DNA of 64,000 bases from Acidobacteriota bacterium (GCA_020637335.1 JACJWC010000009.1:62001-126000); one strand, 5' to 3'; counted from the first letter of the stretch, positions 41,594-50,722 are shown. Program-made: numbers and translations. The notes: a model not told the origin generated them from the sequence alone.

Positions 41594-43069
41594 TTAATCT
41601 TGGCCCGCAGAAGCGCGAACAGCGCGTTCATAGGCCCAATTGCGGATGTGGCGAACCTGCTCTTCCATAGTGGTGGAGATCGGAACGATTTGCTTTCGCG
41701 CAAGATACAGATCTTTCAGTTCGAGATCGCGATTCTCCATGCGGGCCTGAGTAACGGCGGCAACCACACATTGCTCGATTTCGGCTCCGTTCCAGCCCTG
41801 TGCAGAATCGGCGAAGATTTCTACATCAAAGCGACTGGGATCGAAACCACGCATAGAGAGGTGAATTCTGAAAATGTCTTCCCGCTCCTTGAGCGAAGGC
41901 AGGTCGACAAAGAAAACTTGGTCGAAACGACCCTTGCGGATCATCTCGGCCGGCAACAAATCGATGCGATTTGCCGTAGCGGCCACGAAGAGGCCCATCG
42001 GCTTTTCCTGCATCCAGGTCAGGAAGAACGCAAAGATTCGGCTGAGAACCGGGTCTACGGCCGTACTGCCCGTTGCGGCAAGACCCATTTCAATTTCATC
42101 AATCCAAAGCACTGCAGGCGCCAACTCTTCCATGGCCTTGCAACTTTCAACAAAGACATGTTCGGGTGAACCTTGTGCCCCGGAAAAGATTTTGGACATT
42201 TCCAAGCGGTAAAGCGGCAAATTCCAGGCAGAAGAAATTGCCTTGATGCACAGCGATTTTCCGCATCCGGATACACCCATCAACATGATGCCTTTGGGCG
42301 CAATATCCTTAAGATGTGGATCCTGTGTCATTAACAACTCGCGCCGTTTAAGCAGCCAGTCTTTCAGATTTTCCAAACCGCCCAAATGATCGAGTTTGGG
42401 AACTTCCGCGATGTACTGCAAGGTCCCCATGTTCTCGATTAAACGGCGTTTTTCTTCCTGTAGAATACGCAAGTTAACCGGACCCGATTGCGCTTCATGG
42501 GCCAGACGATGCAGGGCGTGATCTGCTTCCATTCTCGTCAGCCCTTTAAGCGTGCCCACCATCAAATCCAGATTCAACTGCTTAACCCAATCGCCTTGAG
42601 CGGCAGCCCAATTATGGATCCAATCGCGTAAGCTCTTTTCATCTGGCCGCGGCATGCGCCAGGCCACCATTTCATGTTGCAGGCCGGCAATGCCTTGGTT
42701 TCCCTGTCCGGAAAGGACCAAAACCTTTCCAGTGTGGCGCCATGCGTAATACAGGTCCCGCAATTGACGCGCCACTTCTGGACTCGAAAACAGTACGGCA
42801 TCCTTTAACCAAACCAAGCGAATTTCCGCATTTTCCTGCAGGTAACGCAGGGCCGATCCGAGTGATTGACTGTCGGCAATAGCCTGGCCCACACACCCCA
42901 GACCATGGTCACAATCCCACGTCCAGAGCGGTGTTTTCCAGACGCTGGACCAGTGGGCTAAGCGTTCTTGAAGTCGGTCCTCTTCACCAGTTTGGACCCA
43001 GAGCAGAGGGCGACCGGCTTGGATAAAAGAATCCAGTGAATCGGTTTCAACCGAATCGCGGTGTGTCAT
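41594..43069 (-). CDS. Ycf46-like AAA+ ATPase
   Basis: The 491-residue protein has an N-terminal half of the Ycf46 kind (starting with SLDSFIQAGRPLLWVQTGEE) and a C-terminal AAA+ domain: Walker A MGVSGCGKSLCIKAI, Walker B VLWIDEIEMGL, sensor ATANRIDLLP and arginine finger region RKGRFDQVFF. Relatives are found in cyanobacteria and plastids with unclear roles in stress and photosynthesis. It is the first gene of a pair with the tailed aminotransferase. Confidence 0.85.
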   Translation of the reverse strand: MTHRDSVETDSLDSFIQAGRPLLWVQTGEEDRLQERLAHWSSVWKTPLWTWDCDHGLGCVGQAIADSQSLGSALRYLQENAEIRLVWLKDAVLFSSPEVARQLRDLYYAWRHTGKVLVLSGQGNQGIAGLQHEMVAWRMPRPDEKSLRDWIHNWAAAQGDWVKQLNLDLMVGTLKGLTRMEADHALHRLAHEAQSGPVNLRILQEEKRRLIENMGTLQYIAEVPKLDHLGGLENLKDWLLKRRELLMTQDPHLKDIAPKGIMLMGVSGCGKSLCIKAISSAWNLPLYRLEMSKIFSGAQGSPEHVFVESCKAMEELAPAVLWIDEIEMGLAATGSTAVDPVLSRIFAFFLTWMQEKPMGLFVAATANRIDLLPAEMIRKGRFDQVFFVDLPSLKEREDIFRIHLSMRGFDPSRFDVEIFADSAQGWNGAEIEQCVVAAVTQARMENRDLELKDLYLARKQIVPISTTMEEQVRHIRNWAYERAVRASAGQD

Positions 43070-43265
43070 GAATATCGTTCACATTTCCATGGGTAATCGG
43101 CGGCGGACTCAACCCGCCATTGCTGATCAAGGCGTCCGCACATACTGCCCTTTTCTACCACAGATATGCAAACCCACAAAGGAAAAGCTATCCGCTGAAG
43201 CGCTGCTGCCGGTCGGAAATTCGCACCTGATCAGAAATGTTGACGGCCTTTCAGGCGCGATTTCG

Positions 43266-43271
43266 TATAAT
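43266..43271 (+). promoter_or_regulatory. -10 element of udg
   Basis: A perfect TATAAT lies eight bases before the ATG at 43279. With usual geometry, transcription would begin at or one base before the A of that ATG. A TTGACG is about 20 bases upstream. This suggests a leaderless mRNA. Confidence 0.5.
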
Positions 43272-43278
43272 GCCCAAC

Positions 43279-44151
43279 ATGACGGAAACGAATCTGGCTC
43301 AACACATTGCCAATTATTTAACCTTTTATCGCGATATGGGTGTAATGGGCTTGCGCCTGGACAAAAACCCGTTTGCGAACAACGGCCAAACGATGGGTAC
43401 TCAAGCGGCCCCTCAGCGCGTCCAAAACGCGCCCAGCCCCATGCCAAAAATGAGCCTAAAACCCACCGCGCAGCAACCAGCCGGCCCGCAGCCAAAAGCT
43501 GGGCCAGCACTCGACCTGATAATGGATTTACTCGATGCACCGGCCCCAGACCAGTCAACGCAGGCAATCGCACAAGCCGTTCAAGCGCCAGACAAAGCCT
43601 CGGGTCTCAAAGCCCTGTACAAGGCCTTTCACAAGTGTCAGGCCTGTGCGCTCGGGACCACCCGGACCAAATTTGTGTTTGGTGAAGGCGATCCCAACGC
43701 AAGTCTGTTTTTTGTCGGTGAAGGGCCGGGCGAGGATGAGGATCTGAGTGGTCGTCCGTTCGTAGGGAAAGCGGGCCAATTGCTGGATCGGATCATTGAG
43801 GCTATGGGCTTTAAGCGCCACGAAGTGTTTATTGCAAACGTTGTCAAATGCAGGCCGCCCAACAATCGCAACCCGTTGCCAGACGAGATGGCGAGTTGTT
43901 CCCCCATCCTGAATCGCCAAATTGAGATCGTTCAGCCCCAAGTTATCATTGCCCTTGGTGCCACCCCACTACGCCACTTTGTCGGCGAAAGCGCCGGAAT
44001 CACACGTATGCGCGGCAAGTTTATCGACTGGAAAGGGATCGCCCTGATGCCCACCTTCCATCCCGCATACATTTTGCGCAATCCGGCCAGCAAGCGAGAT
44101 GTGTGGGAGGACATGAAACTGGTCATGGCCCGCATTGGAAAAGAGCCATGA
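43279..44151 (+). CDS. Family-4 uracil-DNA glycosylase with long N-terminal linker
   Basis: This iron-sulfur UDG removes uracil from DNA. The core (about residues 110-290) carries cluster cysteines CQAC, KCRPP and ASCSPI, the catalytic VGEGPGEDED motif, and the HPAYIL loop. A Pro/Ala/Gln-rich linker of about 85 residues precedes it. I chose ATG 43279 because TATAAT overlaps an earlier ATG, so earlier starts lie within the promoter. The gene overlaps the CYTH gene by ATGA. Confidence 0.9.
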   Translation: MTETNLAQHIANYLTFYRDMGVMGLRLDKNPFANNGQTMGTQAAPQRVQNAPSPMPKMSLKPTAQQPAGPQPKAGPALDLIMDLLDAPAPDQSTQAIAQAVQAPDKASGLKALYKAFHKCQACALGTTRTKFVFGEGDPNASLFFVGEGPGEDEDLSGRPFVGKAGQLLDRIIEAMGFKRHEVFIANVVKCRPPNNRNPLPDEMASCSPILNRQIEIVQPQVIIALGATPLRHFVGESAGITRMRGKFIDWKGIALMPTFHPAYILRNPASKRDVWEDMKLVMARIGKEP

Positions 44152-44684
44152 TTGAGACGGAAGTCAAGATTCGCATAGATCAGCTCGAATCTTTGACAAC
44201 CTTGTTAAACGATTTGCCCTTAGAGGTCCCGCGCCATTTTGAGGAAAATCAGCTTTTCGATCGATCAGAAGAGCTGAAAAGCAATGGCCAGGCGCTGCGC
44301 ATTCGCACGGCTGGCGACATGCATATTCTGACCTTTAAAGGACCCGTAATACCCGCCGATGACGGCATAAAAAGGAGAACAGAATGGGAATGTTGCGTTT
44401 CCGATGCGCAAACACTTCGTCAAATTCTGGCCGGTATGGGCTATAGCCCGGTTTTTCGTTATCAGAAATACCGCACAATCTATCGCTTCGACGCTCACAC
44501 CCAAATCATGTTGGATGAGACACCAATCGGAAATTTTATTGAGGTGGAAGGCCCGGCCGAATCCATCCATAAAGCGCTGGTGTACCTCCACCTCGACCGG
44601 GCCCCACGCGTTTTGCTCTCATACCCCAAGTTGTTTCGGCAGGAATTTGGCCCCAATCGCGATATGATTTTTGAAGGAACCTAA
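44148..44684 (+). CDS. CYTH-domain protein (triphosphate tunnel enzyme family)
   Basis: The 178-residue protein begins MIETEVKIRI, matching the ExExK start of CYTH enzymes, which bind triphosphate in a beta tunnel. Basic and acidic pairs follow: ALRIRTAG, LTFKGPV, RTEWECCV, YRTIYRFD and FIEVEGP. Characterised members include CyaB adenylate cyclase, thiamine triphosphatases and inorganic triphosphatases. The start overlaps the udg stop as ATGA. With the polyphosphate cluster nearby, a tripolyphosphatase role is possible. Confidence 0.88.
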   Translation: MIETEVKIRIDQLESLTTLLNDLPLEVPRHFEENQLFDRSEELKSNGQALRIRTAGDMHILTFKGPVIPADDGIKRRTEWECCVSDAQTLRQILAGMGYSPVFRYQKYRTIYRFDAHTQIMLDETPIGNFIEVEGPAESIHKALVYLHLDRAPRVLLSYPKLFRQEFGPNRDMIFEGT

Positions 44685-44751
44685 TGGGCCAACTCAACCG
44701 AACGGTGAACTCAAGCGTATTGACCAGTGAAATGTCAGAGGAGGTTTTTCC

Positions 44752-45717
44752 ATGCGTAAGCATTTGATGTGTCTCGGAGCCGCCATATTTTTATGCCAAT
44801 GCAGCCAACAAGTGGATCAGAACAAGGCGCTCTTCAACCACATCCCCAACAACCCGGAACTGGTCGCCATGGTCAACCCAAATGAATTGGCAGAGTTTAG
44901 CCAAAAAGCATTTACGGAGTTGGCACTCAAGGACTTGATGGACACCAAGTGGGCCTTCCAAGCCCAGGATTGGGAACACTATCGCGTTTTGGCGACCTCG
45001 CTGATGGAAGCTTTAGGCCTGCCTTGGAGTGAAATCCAATCCACTGGCATCATGATCTACTTGGAGCAACCGGTCATTTTAGCCTCGGGCAGCTTCCGCA
45101 AAAGCGAGGTTGAACAGAAAATCCTCGACCTGGGATTCACGCAAAACAACGATGGCACCTTCAACTATGTCTATGAAGAACAAAAACTGTTTATCCCCGC
45201 CGACGGTGTCTTGATGATGGCCAAGCGCGAAATCTTGAGCTTCCTCAAAACCATCGAGCCGCAAGATCGGCTTTGGAACCGGCCCGATTTTGAGCAGTAT
45301 CGAAAAACCACACCGTTGAACAATTCCGTTTTTATTTGGTCGGCACCACCCGAACATATGTTCACCGAATTCCCCTATCGACAAGATTTGGGCAGTGTTT
45401 CACTGGCCTTAAACCTGAAAGGACAAATTTCGGGTAAAGCCGTGGCACGCCTCAACTCGCCCGAACGCACCATCATGCTCTACGACATCATTTTTGGCTC
45501 AGTCAAAGTGGCCCAGGGCGTATTTGGTAGCGATCAGGATTACTCGAAACTGTTCAACGCCATCAGCGTTAACCACGACAACACCAAGGTTGAAGCAACA
45601 CTCGTCATGTCCCACGAAGATGCCATAAAATTAAAGGAACGCATGGTCAAAGACATTCAGAACCCCGACGACATGACAATCCAAGGTTTTGATAAATTTT
45701 TTAACATGCTGAAATAA
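44752..45717 (+). CDS. Lipoprotein of unknown function
   Basis: The 321-residue protein has a lipoprotein signal ending in the lipobox LCQC at residues 14-17 (MRKHLMCLGAAIFLCQC). Beyond that I recognise no family. The sequence has mixed alpha/beta character, with NHIPNNPELVAMVNP near the N-terminus and a C-terminal helix. It resembles large secreted proteins of unknown role that occur as paralogues in some bacteria. AGGAGG precedes the start. The ECF sigma gene follows 27 bases later, so it may be part of the same regulon. Confidence 0.55.
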   Translation: MRKHLMCLGAAIFLCQCSQQVDQNKALFNHIPNNPELVAMVNPNELAEFSQKAFTELALKDLMDTKWAFQAQDWEHYRVLATSLMEALGLPWSEIQSTGIMIYLEQPVILASGSFRKSEVEQKILDLGFTQNNDGTFNYVYEEQKLFIPADGVLMMAKREILSFLKTIEPQDRLWNRPDFEQYRKTTPLNNSVFIWSAPPEHMFTEFPYRQDLGSVSLALNLKGQISGKAVARLNSPERTIMLYDIIFGSVKVAQGVFGSDQDYSKLFNAISVNHDNTKVEATLVMSHEDAIKLKERMVKDIQNPDDMTIQGFDKFFNMLK

Positions 45718-45744
45718 ACGCGGAAGGCTTGGCATTCGTTCATT

Positions 45745-46332
45745 ATGATGGATCAGAACCCGGCGCTTGAGAGCGACGAAAGCTTGATGACCCAGGTTTC
45801 AAAGGGAAACCTGAATGGGTTCGAAATCCTCGTCAAACGACATCAAAACAAAGTTTACCGACTCATTTTACACATGTTACACCAAGAAGAGGAGGCCTGG
45901 GATGTGGCGCAAGAAGTCTTCCTTAAAATTTACAATTCCAGGCAATCCTACGCCGAAAATGCCAAGTTCACGACCTGGCTTTACCGGATTGCAACCAATG
46001 CCGCAATCGACCGCATCCGCCAATTGCGCAGAGACCAAAAGGTTCAAGGCCTGGAGGAACACGAAGAATTCGTATCCGAAGACCACGGACCCCAAGACCA
46101 ACTTCAAATTCAAGAAGCCCGCCAGCAATTGGAGCGGGCACTTGCCAAACTCAGTGAACGCCAACGCGGGATGGTCATTATGAAATACTACGAAGGATTT
46201 GCTGTTAACGAAATTGCCGAGGTCTTTGACTGTGCGGCAGGAACCGTCAAGGCCACCTTGTTCCAAGCGGTACGGAATTTGCGAGACCACCTGGGCCAAT
46301 TGGGTATTGCCGATGCGGAGGTAATCAAATGA
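45745..46332 (+). CDS. ECF-type RNA polymerase sigma factor
   Basis: The 195-residue sigma factor has region 2 with YRLILHMLHQEEEAWDVAQEVFLKI and FTTWLYRIATNAAIDRIRQ, and region 4 with LSERQRGMVIMKYYEGFAVNEIAEVFDCAAGTVKATLFQAVR. It directs RNA polymerase to a small stress regulon. The stop overlaps the downstream gene by ATGA, the usual arrangement with an anti-sigma factor. Confidence 0.93.
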   Translation: MMDQNPALESDESLMTQVSKGNLNGFEILVKRHQNKVYRLILHMLHQEEEAWDVAQEVFLKIYNSRQSYAENAKFTTWLYRIATNAAIDRIRQLRRDQKVQGLEEHEEFVSEDHGPQDQLQIQEARQQLERALAKLSERQRGMVIMKYYEGFAVNEIAEVFDCAAGTVKATLFQAVRNLRDHLGQLGIADAEVIK

Positions 46333-47024
46333 ATCCTAACGAATCTCACTATGCCGATCAATTTGACCGCATTCAAGACCATTTGGACCAAAACACTCCC
46401 GCGGCACACATCCAAGATCCCGAATTAGCCGAAGATGTGCGCTTTGTCCGCTGGCTCAACCATATGGCTTCCCTGAGCAATCCACCAGAACCCGGTCCCC
46501 TTTTTACGCAGCAAGTCCTGAAAAAGGTACCGCGATCCAAACGACAGCAGGTTTGGTGGGCACCTGTTCTCACCCTCGCGGCAGCGCTTTTGCTTTTTGT
46601 TTTCTGGCCGCGTCAAGCCAAGCAGGACGAACGGATTTTTATCGATCCAAGCCTTTTGGACCAAATTGCCCAAAACGAAACCCGTCAAGGCCTTTACGAT
46701 TATTTGACCCAAACCGAATTCCTGCTGGTAAGCCTGCGCGAACCGACCCAACAATGCACGCCTGACCAGGTTGATGTGCAAACCGAAAAAGAATTTGTTA
46801 AAGGCCTGCTCTTACAGCACAAAAGCTTCACACCCCAAATGGACAAACTCGAGTACCACCAGGTCCGAGAATTTTTCCAGCAGTTAGAAATCATCTTGGT
46901 GGATCTCAACACCCTTAACCGCTGCTCGGACAAAATGGAATTGGACCTCCTCAACCAACACATCCAGGAACAACGAATCTTAACCAAACTGCGCCTGTTC
47001 GCTCAGGAAATCGCGGTTTCATAG
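46329..47024 (+). CDS. Putative single-pass anti-sigma factor
   Basis: The 231-residue protein has one membrane helix near residues 78-95, a cytoplasmic N-terminus and a longer extracytoplasmic C-terminus. It lacks the zinc-binding HxxxCxxC seen in ZAS anti-sigma factors, so the identification rests on its translational coupling to the ECF sigma gene. Without that motif it may use a different sigma-binding fold. Cysteines C142-like and C200-like are outside the membrane region. Confidence 0.6.
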   Translation: MNPNESHYADQFDRIQDHLDQNTPAAHIQDPELAEDVRFVRWLNHMASLSNPPEPGPLFTQQVLKKVPRSKRQQVWWAPVLTLAAALLLFVFWPRQAKQDERIFIDPSLLDQIAQNETRQGLYDYLTQTEFLLVSLREPTQQCTPDQVDVQTEKEFVKGLLLQHKSFTPQMDKLEYHQVREFFQQLEIILVDLNTLNRCSDKMELDLLNQHIQEQRILTKLRLFAQEIAVS

Positions 47025-47033
47025 GTGGCTGAC

Positions 47034-47861
47034 ATGATCTCAACACTCTTACTGGCATTTATTAGCCTCGCGCCCGGCGAAGACTACAGTCTCTACATCG
47101 CTGGGAAATCCAACTCCCTCAAGGAAAATTGGGAGAATGCAGCCCAATCCTACCGCCAGTTGATCGCAAATTACCCCAACAGTCCTTATGTCAACCCCAG
47201 CCGTTATTTCCTAGGATATTGCCTGTTTAATCAGGGTAAAAAAACCGAAGCTTTTAAAGAGCTTCAATCCTTGATCAAAAAGCCAAACGGCGCGCAGGAT
47301 GAGGTGGTTTTCGACGCCAAGGGATTAAGTTTAAAAATCGCATTTTCACTAGCGTCCGAAGATAAGAACATGCACACCTACCTCAAAACCAACCTTAATG
47401 ACCCCATGCGCGAGATCGCATTTGAGGCCGCCTGCTTTTTGGCTGAACTGAACGATAAAAGTGGAATGGAAGTCCTGTTCCAAATCGTCGAATCTGAATC
47501 AGATGGCATCCTGCGCGACCGAGCAGTGCGTTATATCCTGAAAATCGGCAGCGATAGCGACAAAAAACGGCTTGACGACACCTTAAAGAATCTGCAAACC
47601 AAAAAAGTCAAAACCGCACCCAAAATGGTTCACCTGCTGATCGAGTACAAAACCAGCAAAGACAGTAATGTTCGCATCAACGTCCCCATCAGCCTGTTTA
47701 ACATACTGATCAAATCCTTTGACACGAAGCAAATGGAAATCATTAAGGACAGTAACGTCGATTTGGATAAAATCGCGCTGTCTTTGGCTGAAATGGAGCC
47801 AGGAACAGTCATCCTCGAGATCGACAACAAGGAAATGTACATTAAAATGTGGGTCGATTAA
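47034..47861 (+). CDS. Exported TPR/HEAT-like protein
   Basis: The 275-residue protein has an N-terminal signal (ISTLLLAFISLAPG), then a TPR-like pair (NWENAAQSYRQLIANYPN and ALFNQGKKTEAFKEL-like) and a HEAT-like segment with repeated charged helices (MEVLFQIVESESDGILRDR). The role is unknown. I chose the ATG at 47034, six bases after AGGTGG, over a GTG immediately following the stop. It may be a regulatory partner of the sigma factor unit. Confidence 0.55.
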   Translation: MISTLLLAFISLAPGEDYSLYIAGKSNSLKENWENAAQSYRQLIANYPNSPYVNPSRYFLGYCLFNQGKKTEAFKELQSLIKKPNGAQDEVVFDAKGLSLKIAFSLASEDKNMHTYLKTNLNDPMREIAFEAACFLAELNDKSGMEVLFQIVESESDGILRDRAVRYILKIGSDSDKKRLDDTLKNLQTKKVKTAPKMVHLLIEYKTSKDSNVRINVPISLFNILIKSFDTKQMEIIKDSNVDLDKIALSLAEMEPGTVILEIDNKEMYIKMWVD

Positions 47862-47865
47862 GCGC

Positions 47866-48219
47866 CTAACTACTGGGATCAGGCGGCTCATCCGGCGGTG
47901 GATTGTCCGATCCCTGTGGCTCCGACTCTTCACTGTCCTGTTCGCTAACCATGCGGAACGTGACAAATGCTCGTTCAGTGCTGTGCCCCGCGATCGCGCG
48001 AATCTCGATCTGATGGTCACCTTCCGTTAACTCGCTAAGATCAATGCGCAACTCAAATGCACCATTCTGGTTTGGACGGACCCGTCGCAACAAAAAGTTG
48101 TTTAAATAGATGCCCAGTCCAGTCGGCAACGGTTTGAGATGGATGCGGCCCATCAGGTTAATGCTCTTCTGTTTGACCCGTTGATTAAAGACGGGGTTAA
48201 AAATTTGAATATTGCCCAC
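47866..48219 (-). CDS. Ig-like fold protein of unknown function
   Basis: A 117-residue protein, probably a single immunoglobulin-like beta-sandwich (VRPNQNGAFELRIDLSEL and HQIEIRAIAGHS resemble Big/PKD strands). The C-terminus is rich in Pro, Glu and Ser. There is no signal peptide in the predicted frame. It lies downstream of the comF-like gene on the same strand. Confidence 0.5.
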   Translation of the reverse strand: MGNIQIFNPVFNQRVKQKSINLMGRIHLKPLPTGLGIYLNNFLLRRVRPNQNGAFELRIDLSELTEGDHQIEIRAIAGHSTERAFVTFRMVSEQDSEESEPQGSDNPPPDEPPDPSS

Positions 48220-48246
48220 AAGGCCTCACTGTGATGTTTGATTTGA

Positions 48247-48957
48247 TTATAAGGCGCGAAACAAGGTGAACCAACCGATTTGCGCACAGCCTGCCATTCG
48301 CAACGCGCGACTGGCCGCAGAAAGGGTACTACCGGTTGTCAGCACATCATCTACCAAGAGTACCTTTTTGCCCGCAAGTTGCTCAGCAGAAACCGTGCAA
48401 ATAAAACGCGGATTGGACCGACGCCCTTTGCGCGCTAGACCAACTTGAGAACGCTGGCCCCTGCAGCGCAGCCAATGCACCAGCGGTAATTCCGCGCCAC
48501 GACATAGGATACGCGCTATCCGTTCCGCAGGGTTAAATGGACGACGCCACATGCGTTCAAACCGCTCGGGAATCGGACAGACCACTTGAAACCCACCTGC
48601 CTTAATCCAGGCCACAAGCGCGTCCGGTGGATCCAGCAAACCATCAATCGCTCGAAAATAGGTCTGAAATTTGGCTTGTTGAAAAAGGGCTTTGCCCGCA
48701 TTGCGGTAGACGAACTGACTCTTCATATCCGCTGCACTGGGTAATCCGCGCAACGGTTTGCACCAAAAACACCCTCCACTTTGGGGAGATCCCGATTTAT
48801 TTTGGATGCCCGGATACCCGCAGCGCCGACAGCCCGCAGCAATCGGCTCCAACGCCCGGCGGCACTGCGCACATAACGCCTCACCGGCCTGGCCACAGAC
48901 CAAACACAGTTTTGGCGCAAAAAGTTCTAAAGGGTTCCAATCCGCCCACGACGCCAT
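48247..48957 (-). CDS. ComF family amidophosphoribosyltransferase-like protein
   Basis: The 236-residue protein has an N-terminal zinc-ribbon (CLVCGQAGEALCAQC, then CRRCGYPG) and a C-terminal PRPP-binding loop VLLVDDVLTTGSTLSAA. ComFC and GntX homologues share this layout, and some take part in DNA uptake. Competence is not implied by this gene alone. The PRTase domain is complete. Confidence 0.85.
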   Translation of the reverse strand: MASWADWNPLELFAPKLCLVCGQAGEALCAQCRRALEPIAAGCRRCGYPGIQNKSGSPQSGGCFWCKPLRGLPSAADMKSQFVYRNAGKALFQQAKFQTYFRAIDGLLDPPDALVAWIKAGGFQVVCPIPERFERMWRRPFNPAERIARILCRGAELPLVHWLRCRGQRSQVGLARKGRRSNPRFICTVSAEQLAGKKVLLVDDVLTTGSTLSAASRALRMAGCAQIGWFTLFRAL

Positions 48958-49005
48958 CTCAACACCACACCCGTGTTTTCAGTGCACCAAAGTTATCAAA
49001 CATAG

Positions 49006-49023
49006 TATAGTTAGAATACTATA
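49006..49023 (+). promoter_or_regulatory. Palindrome over the promoter of the deoxyribosyltransferase-like/HTH gene
   Basis: TATAGT-TAGAAT-ACTATA is an 18-base palindrome. Its middle and arms look like a -10 element. It lies 24 bases before the ATG at 49048. Binding there would block transcription, so it may be the operator of the protein's own HTH domain. Confidence 0.5.
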
Positions 49024-49047
49024 ACTAAACGGCATTGTGAGTCATTC

Positions 49048-50136
49048 ATGAAGGTTTGGGCAGATTTGCATCAGGGCTACGGGGAAACGCGCTACCGCGC
49101 GTATCTCAGTGAACCCATTACACGGTGTCCCCAGCGGGAAAAAGGCCGGATCCAGACCCTGGTCAGCAAAATGAGTGAAGCCCTGGATGGCGAACCCTTT
49201 TTTACGTCACTCTACATTCCCAGTCTGGTCACTTCACCCGAAAAACGCGCGCACATGTCGCCTGAACATGTTTACTTGCTGGATCGCATCCGCATTATTC
49301 AGGCGGACTACCTGCTCGTTATCGCGGACCACACCAGCTTTGGTATCGGTGGTGAAGTAGAAATGGCTACTTCGCTCGGCAAACCCATCCTCTTCCTCTC
49401 ACGCGAAGATAAAGTGTCGCGATTCCTGCTTGGTACGCCGGTAAATGCGTTGCGCGCCGAGGGCAAGAACGCGCCGCATTATATTCAGTACCGCGATTGG
49501 CGTGACTTAAAACCGCGCTTGCTTCCAGCTATCCAGAAAATCCTGAAACGTCTGGATCGGCATGATTTGTATCAACTACCCTTCTGGGATGTCAGTCAGA
49601 ATTTAGCCGCACTGCGCCAGGCTAAGGGCTGGGATGAAGCGGAATTAGCCCGCAGAGCCGGTCTACATGAACAACAAATCCGCTTATGGGAACGCAGTTT
49701 GGACCAGATCCGTGAGGAACTCGAATGTTACCGATTTGAGGACGGGGTTGGTATCGGCGCAATTGTGATGAACCATCGCCAACTCGAACAATTGGCAAAC
49801 CCGGGCCTGGACGCCATTCACCGCCTAGCCTACGTTTTAAACGTGCCGGTCCACCGCCTGGTCGGCGAAGAGGGCCATGCGGAAATTGTCAAAGGACCGG
49901 GCAAAGCACTGAATCAAATGGTGCGCCAGATTCAAGAGGCCCGGCAAGACAGCTTGCAGGCGCGCGCCGATCAGTTTGACATTACCTACCGCGAATTCTT
50001 GAAATTAAAGACCCATCTGGTGGATCATGTGGTTGAACAAATTGAATCGGGCAAACTTGCCCCAAATCGATTTCTCAATTTGATTTCAGAAACCGAGTTC
50101 CTAGATGCCTTGCGCAAAATTCGCCATCGCCCTTAA
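49048..50136 (+). CDS. Nucleoside 2-deoxyribosyltransferase-like domain fused to XRE-type HTH
   Basis: Residues about 1-165 resemble nucleoside deoxyribosyltransferases and related Rossmann folds: AYLSEPITRCPQREKG at the start, then ADYLLVIADHTSFGIGGEVEMATSLGKPILFL. Residues about 185-290 resemble an XRE-type helix-turn-helix: NLAALRQAKGWDEAELARRAGLHEQQIRLWE, then DAIHRLAYVLNVPVHRLVG. The last 70 residues are helical. A ligand-binding domain on a DNA-binding domain suggests a sensor of nucleotides or base analogues. It has a palindromic operator at its promoter. It overlaps the next gene by 32 bases. Confidence 0.65.
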   Translation: MKVWADLHQGYGETRYRAYLSEPITRCPQREKGRIQTLVSKMSEALDGEPFFTSLYIPSLVTSPEKRAHMSPEHVYLLDRIRIIQADYLLVIADHTSFGIGGEVEMATSLGKPILFLSREDKVSRFLLGTPVNALRAEGKNAPHYIQYRDWRDLKPRLLPAIQKILKRLDRHDLYQLPFWDVSQNLAALRQAKGWDEAELARRAGLHEQQIRLWERSLDQIREELECYRFEDGVGIGAIVMNHRQLEQLANPGLDAIHRLAYVLNVPVHRLVGEEGHAEIVKGPGKALNQMVRQIQEARQDSLQARADQFDITYREFLKLKTHLVDHVVEQIESGKLAPNRFLNLISETEFLDALRKIRHRP

Positions 50137-50722
50137 TTGCCTTTTCTCATACTTTCTTTGGGGTCAAGTACCCTTTAGGCTCTTGATGGAAGATGGCAGT
50201 TCGATCCCGTTAACAAGCAGTTTTCCCAATATTGACGTGTTGACAAACGATAAGGCACTCAAGATCATTGCCGTGCGCAATAACGATCCTTTCCCCGTGG
50301 TTTTGGTTTACTGGGACGAAAATCACCCCAACGGAATTAGTGGCCCCAATTTATTGAGCAAAATATTTCCTCAAGAAAATTTTCAACTCAGCCAGCCGGT
50401 CAATACGGCACCCAATCAGTACCACCTGGACGGGCCCGAAATTTATGCCGGAATGCAAGTCAAATTTCTCTACCGAAAATTGGATCAAGGCGGGGTCTCT
50501 TTTATCCTGATTTCACCCTATGAAGACCTCACCCGCGTGACCAACGATTTCCAAAATATTGCCAAGGGCTACAATCCGCCAACCCGCTTACCTTTCGAAA
50601 AACAATTATTTGACCCGCACTTATTATGGTGGGGCACCTTTCTGTTTGGGGCCAATCTTTTATTTTTGTGGATCATGCTCGGTCGGTTTGAAACTTTTAG
50701 CAAGATCGAAGATTGGGATTAA
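50105..50722 (+). CDS. Membrane-anchored protein of unknown function
   Basis: I do not recognise this 205-residue protein. It has a signal-like N-terminus (FAIALNCLFSYFLWG), a beta-rich middle of about 130 residues, and one membrane helix near the C-terminus (LLWWGTFLFGANLLFLWIML). The start lies inside the upstream gene. It could be a small exported component of the ABC transporter that follows 54 bases later. Confidence 0.5.
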   Translation: MPCAKFAIALNCLFSYFLWGQVPFRLLMEDGSSIPLTSSFPNIDVLTNDKALKIIAVRNNDPFPVVLVYWDENHPNGISGPNLLSKIFPQENFQLSQPVNTAPNQYHLDGPEIYAGMQVKFLYRKLDQGGVSFILISPYEDLTRVTNDFQNIAKGYNPPTRLPFEKQLFDPHLLWWGTFLFGANLLFLWIMLGRFETFSKIEDWD

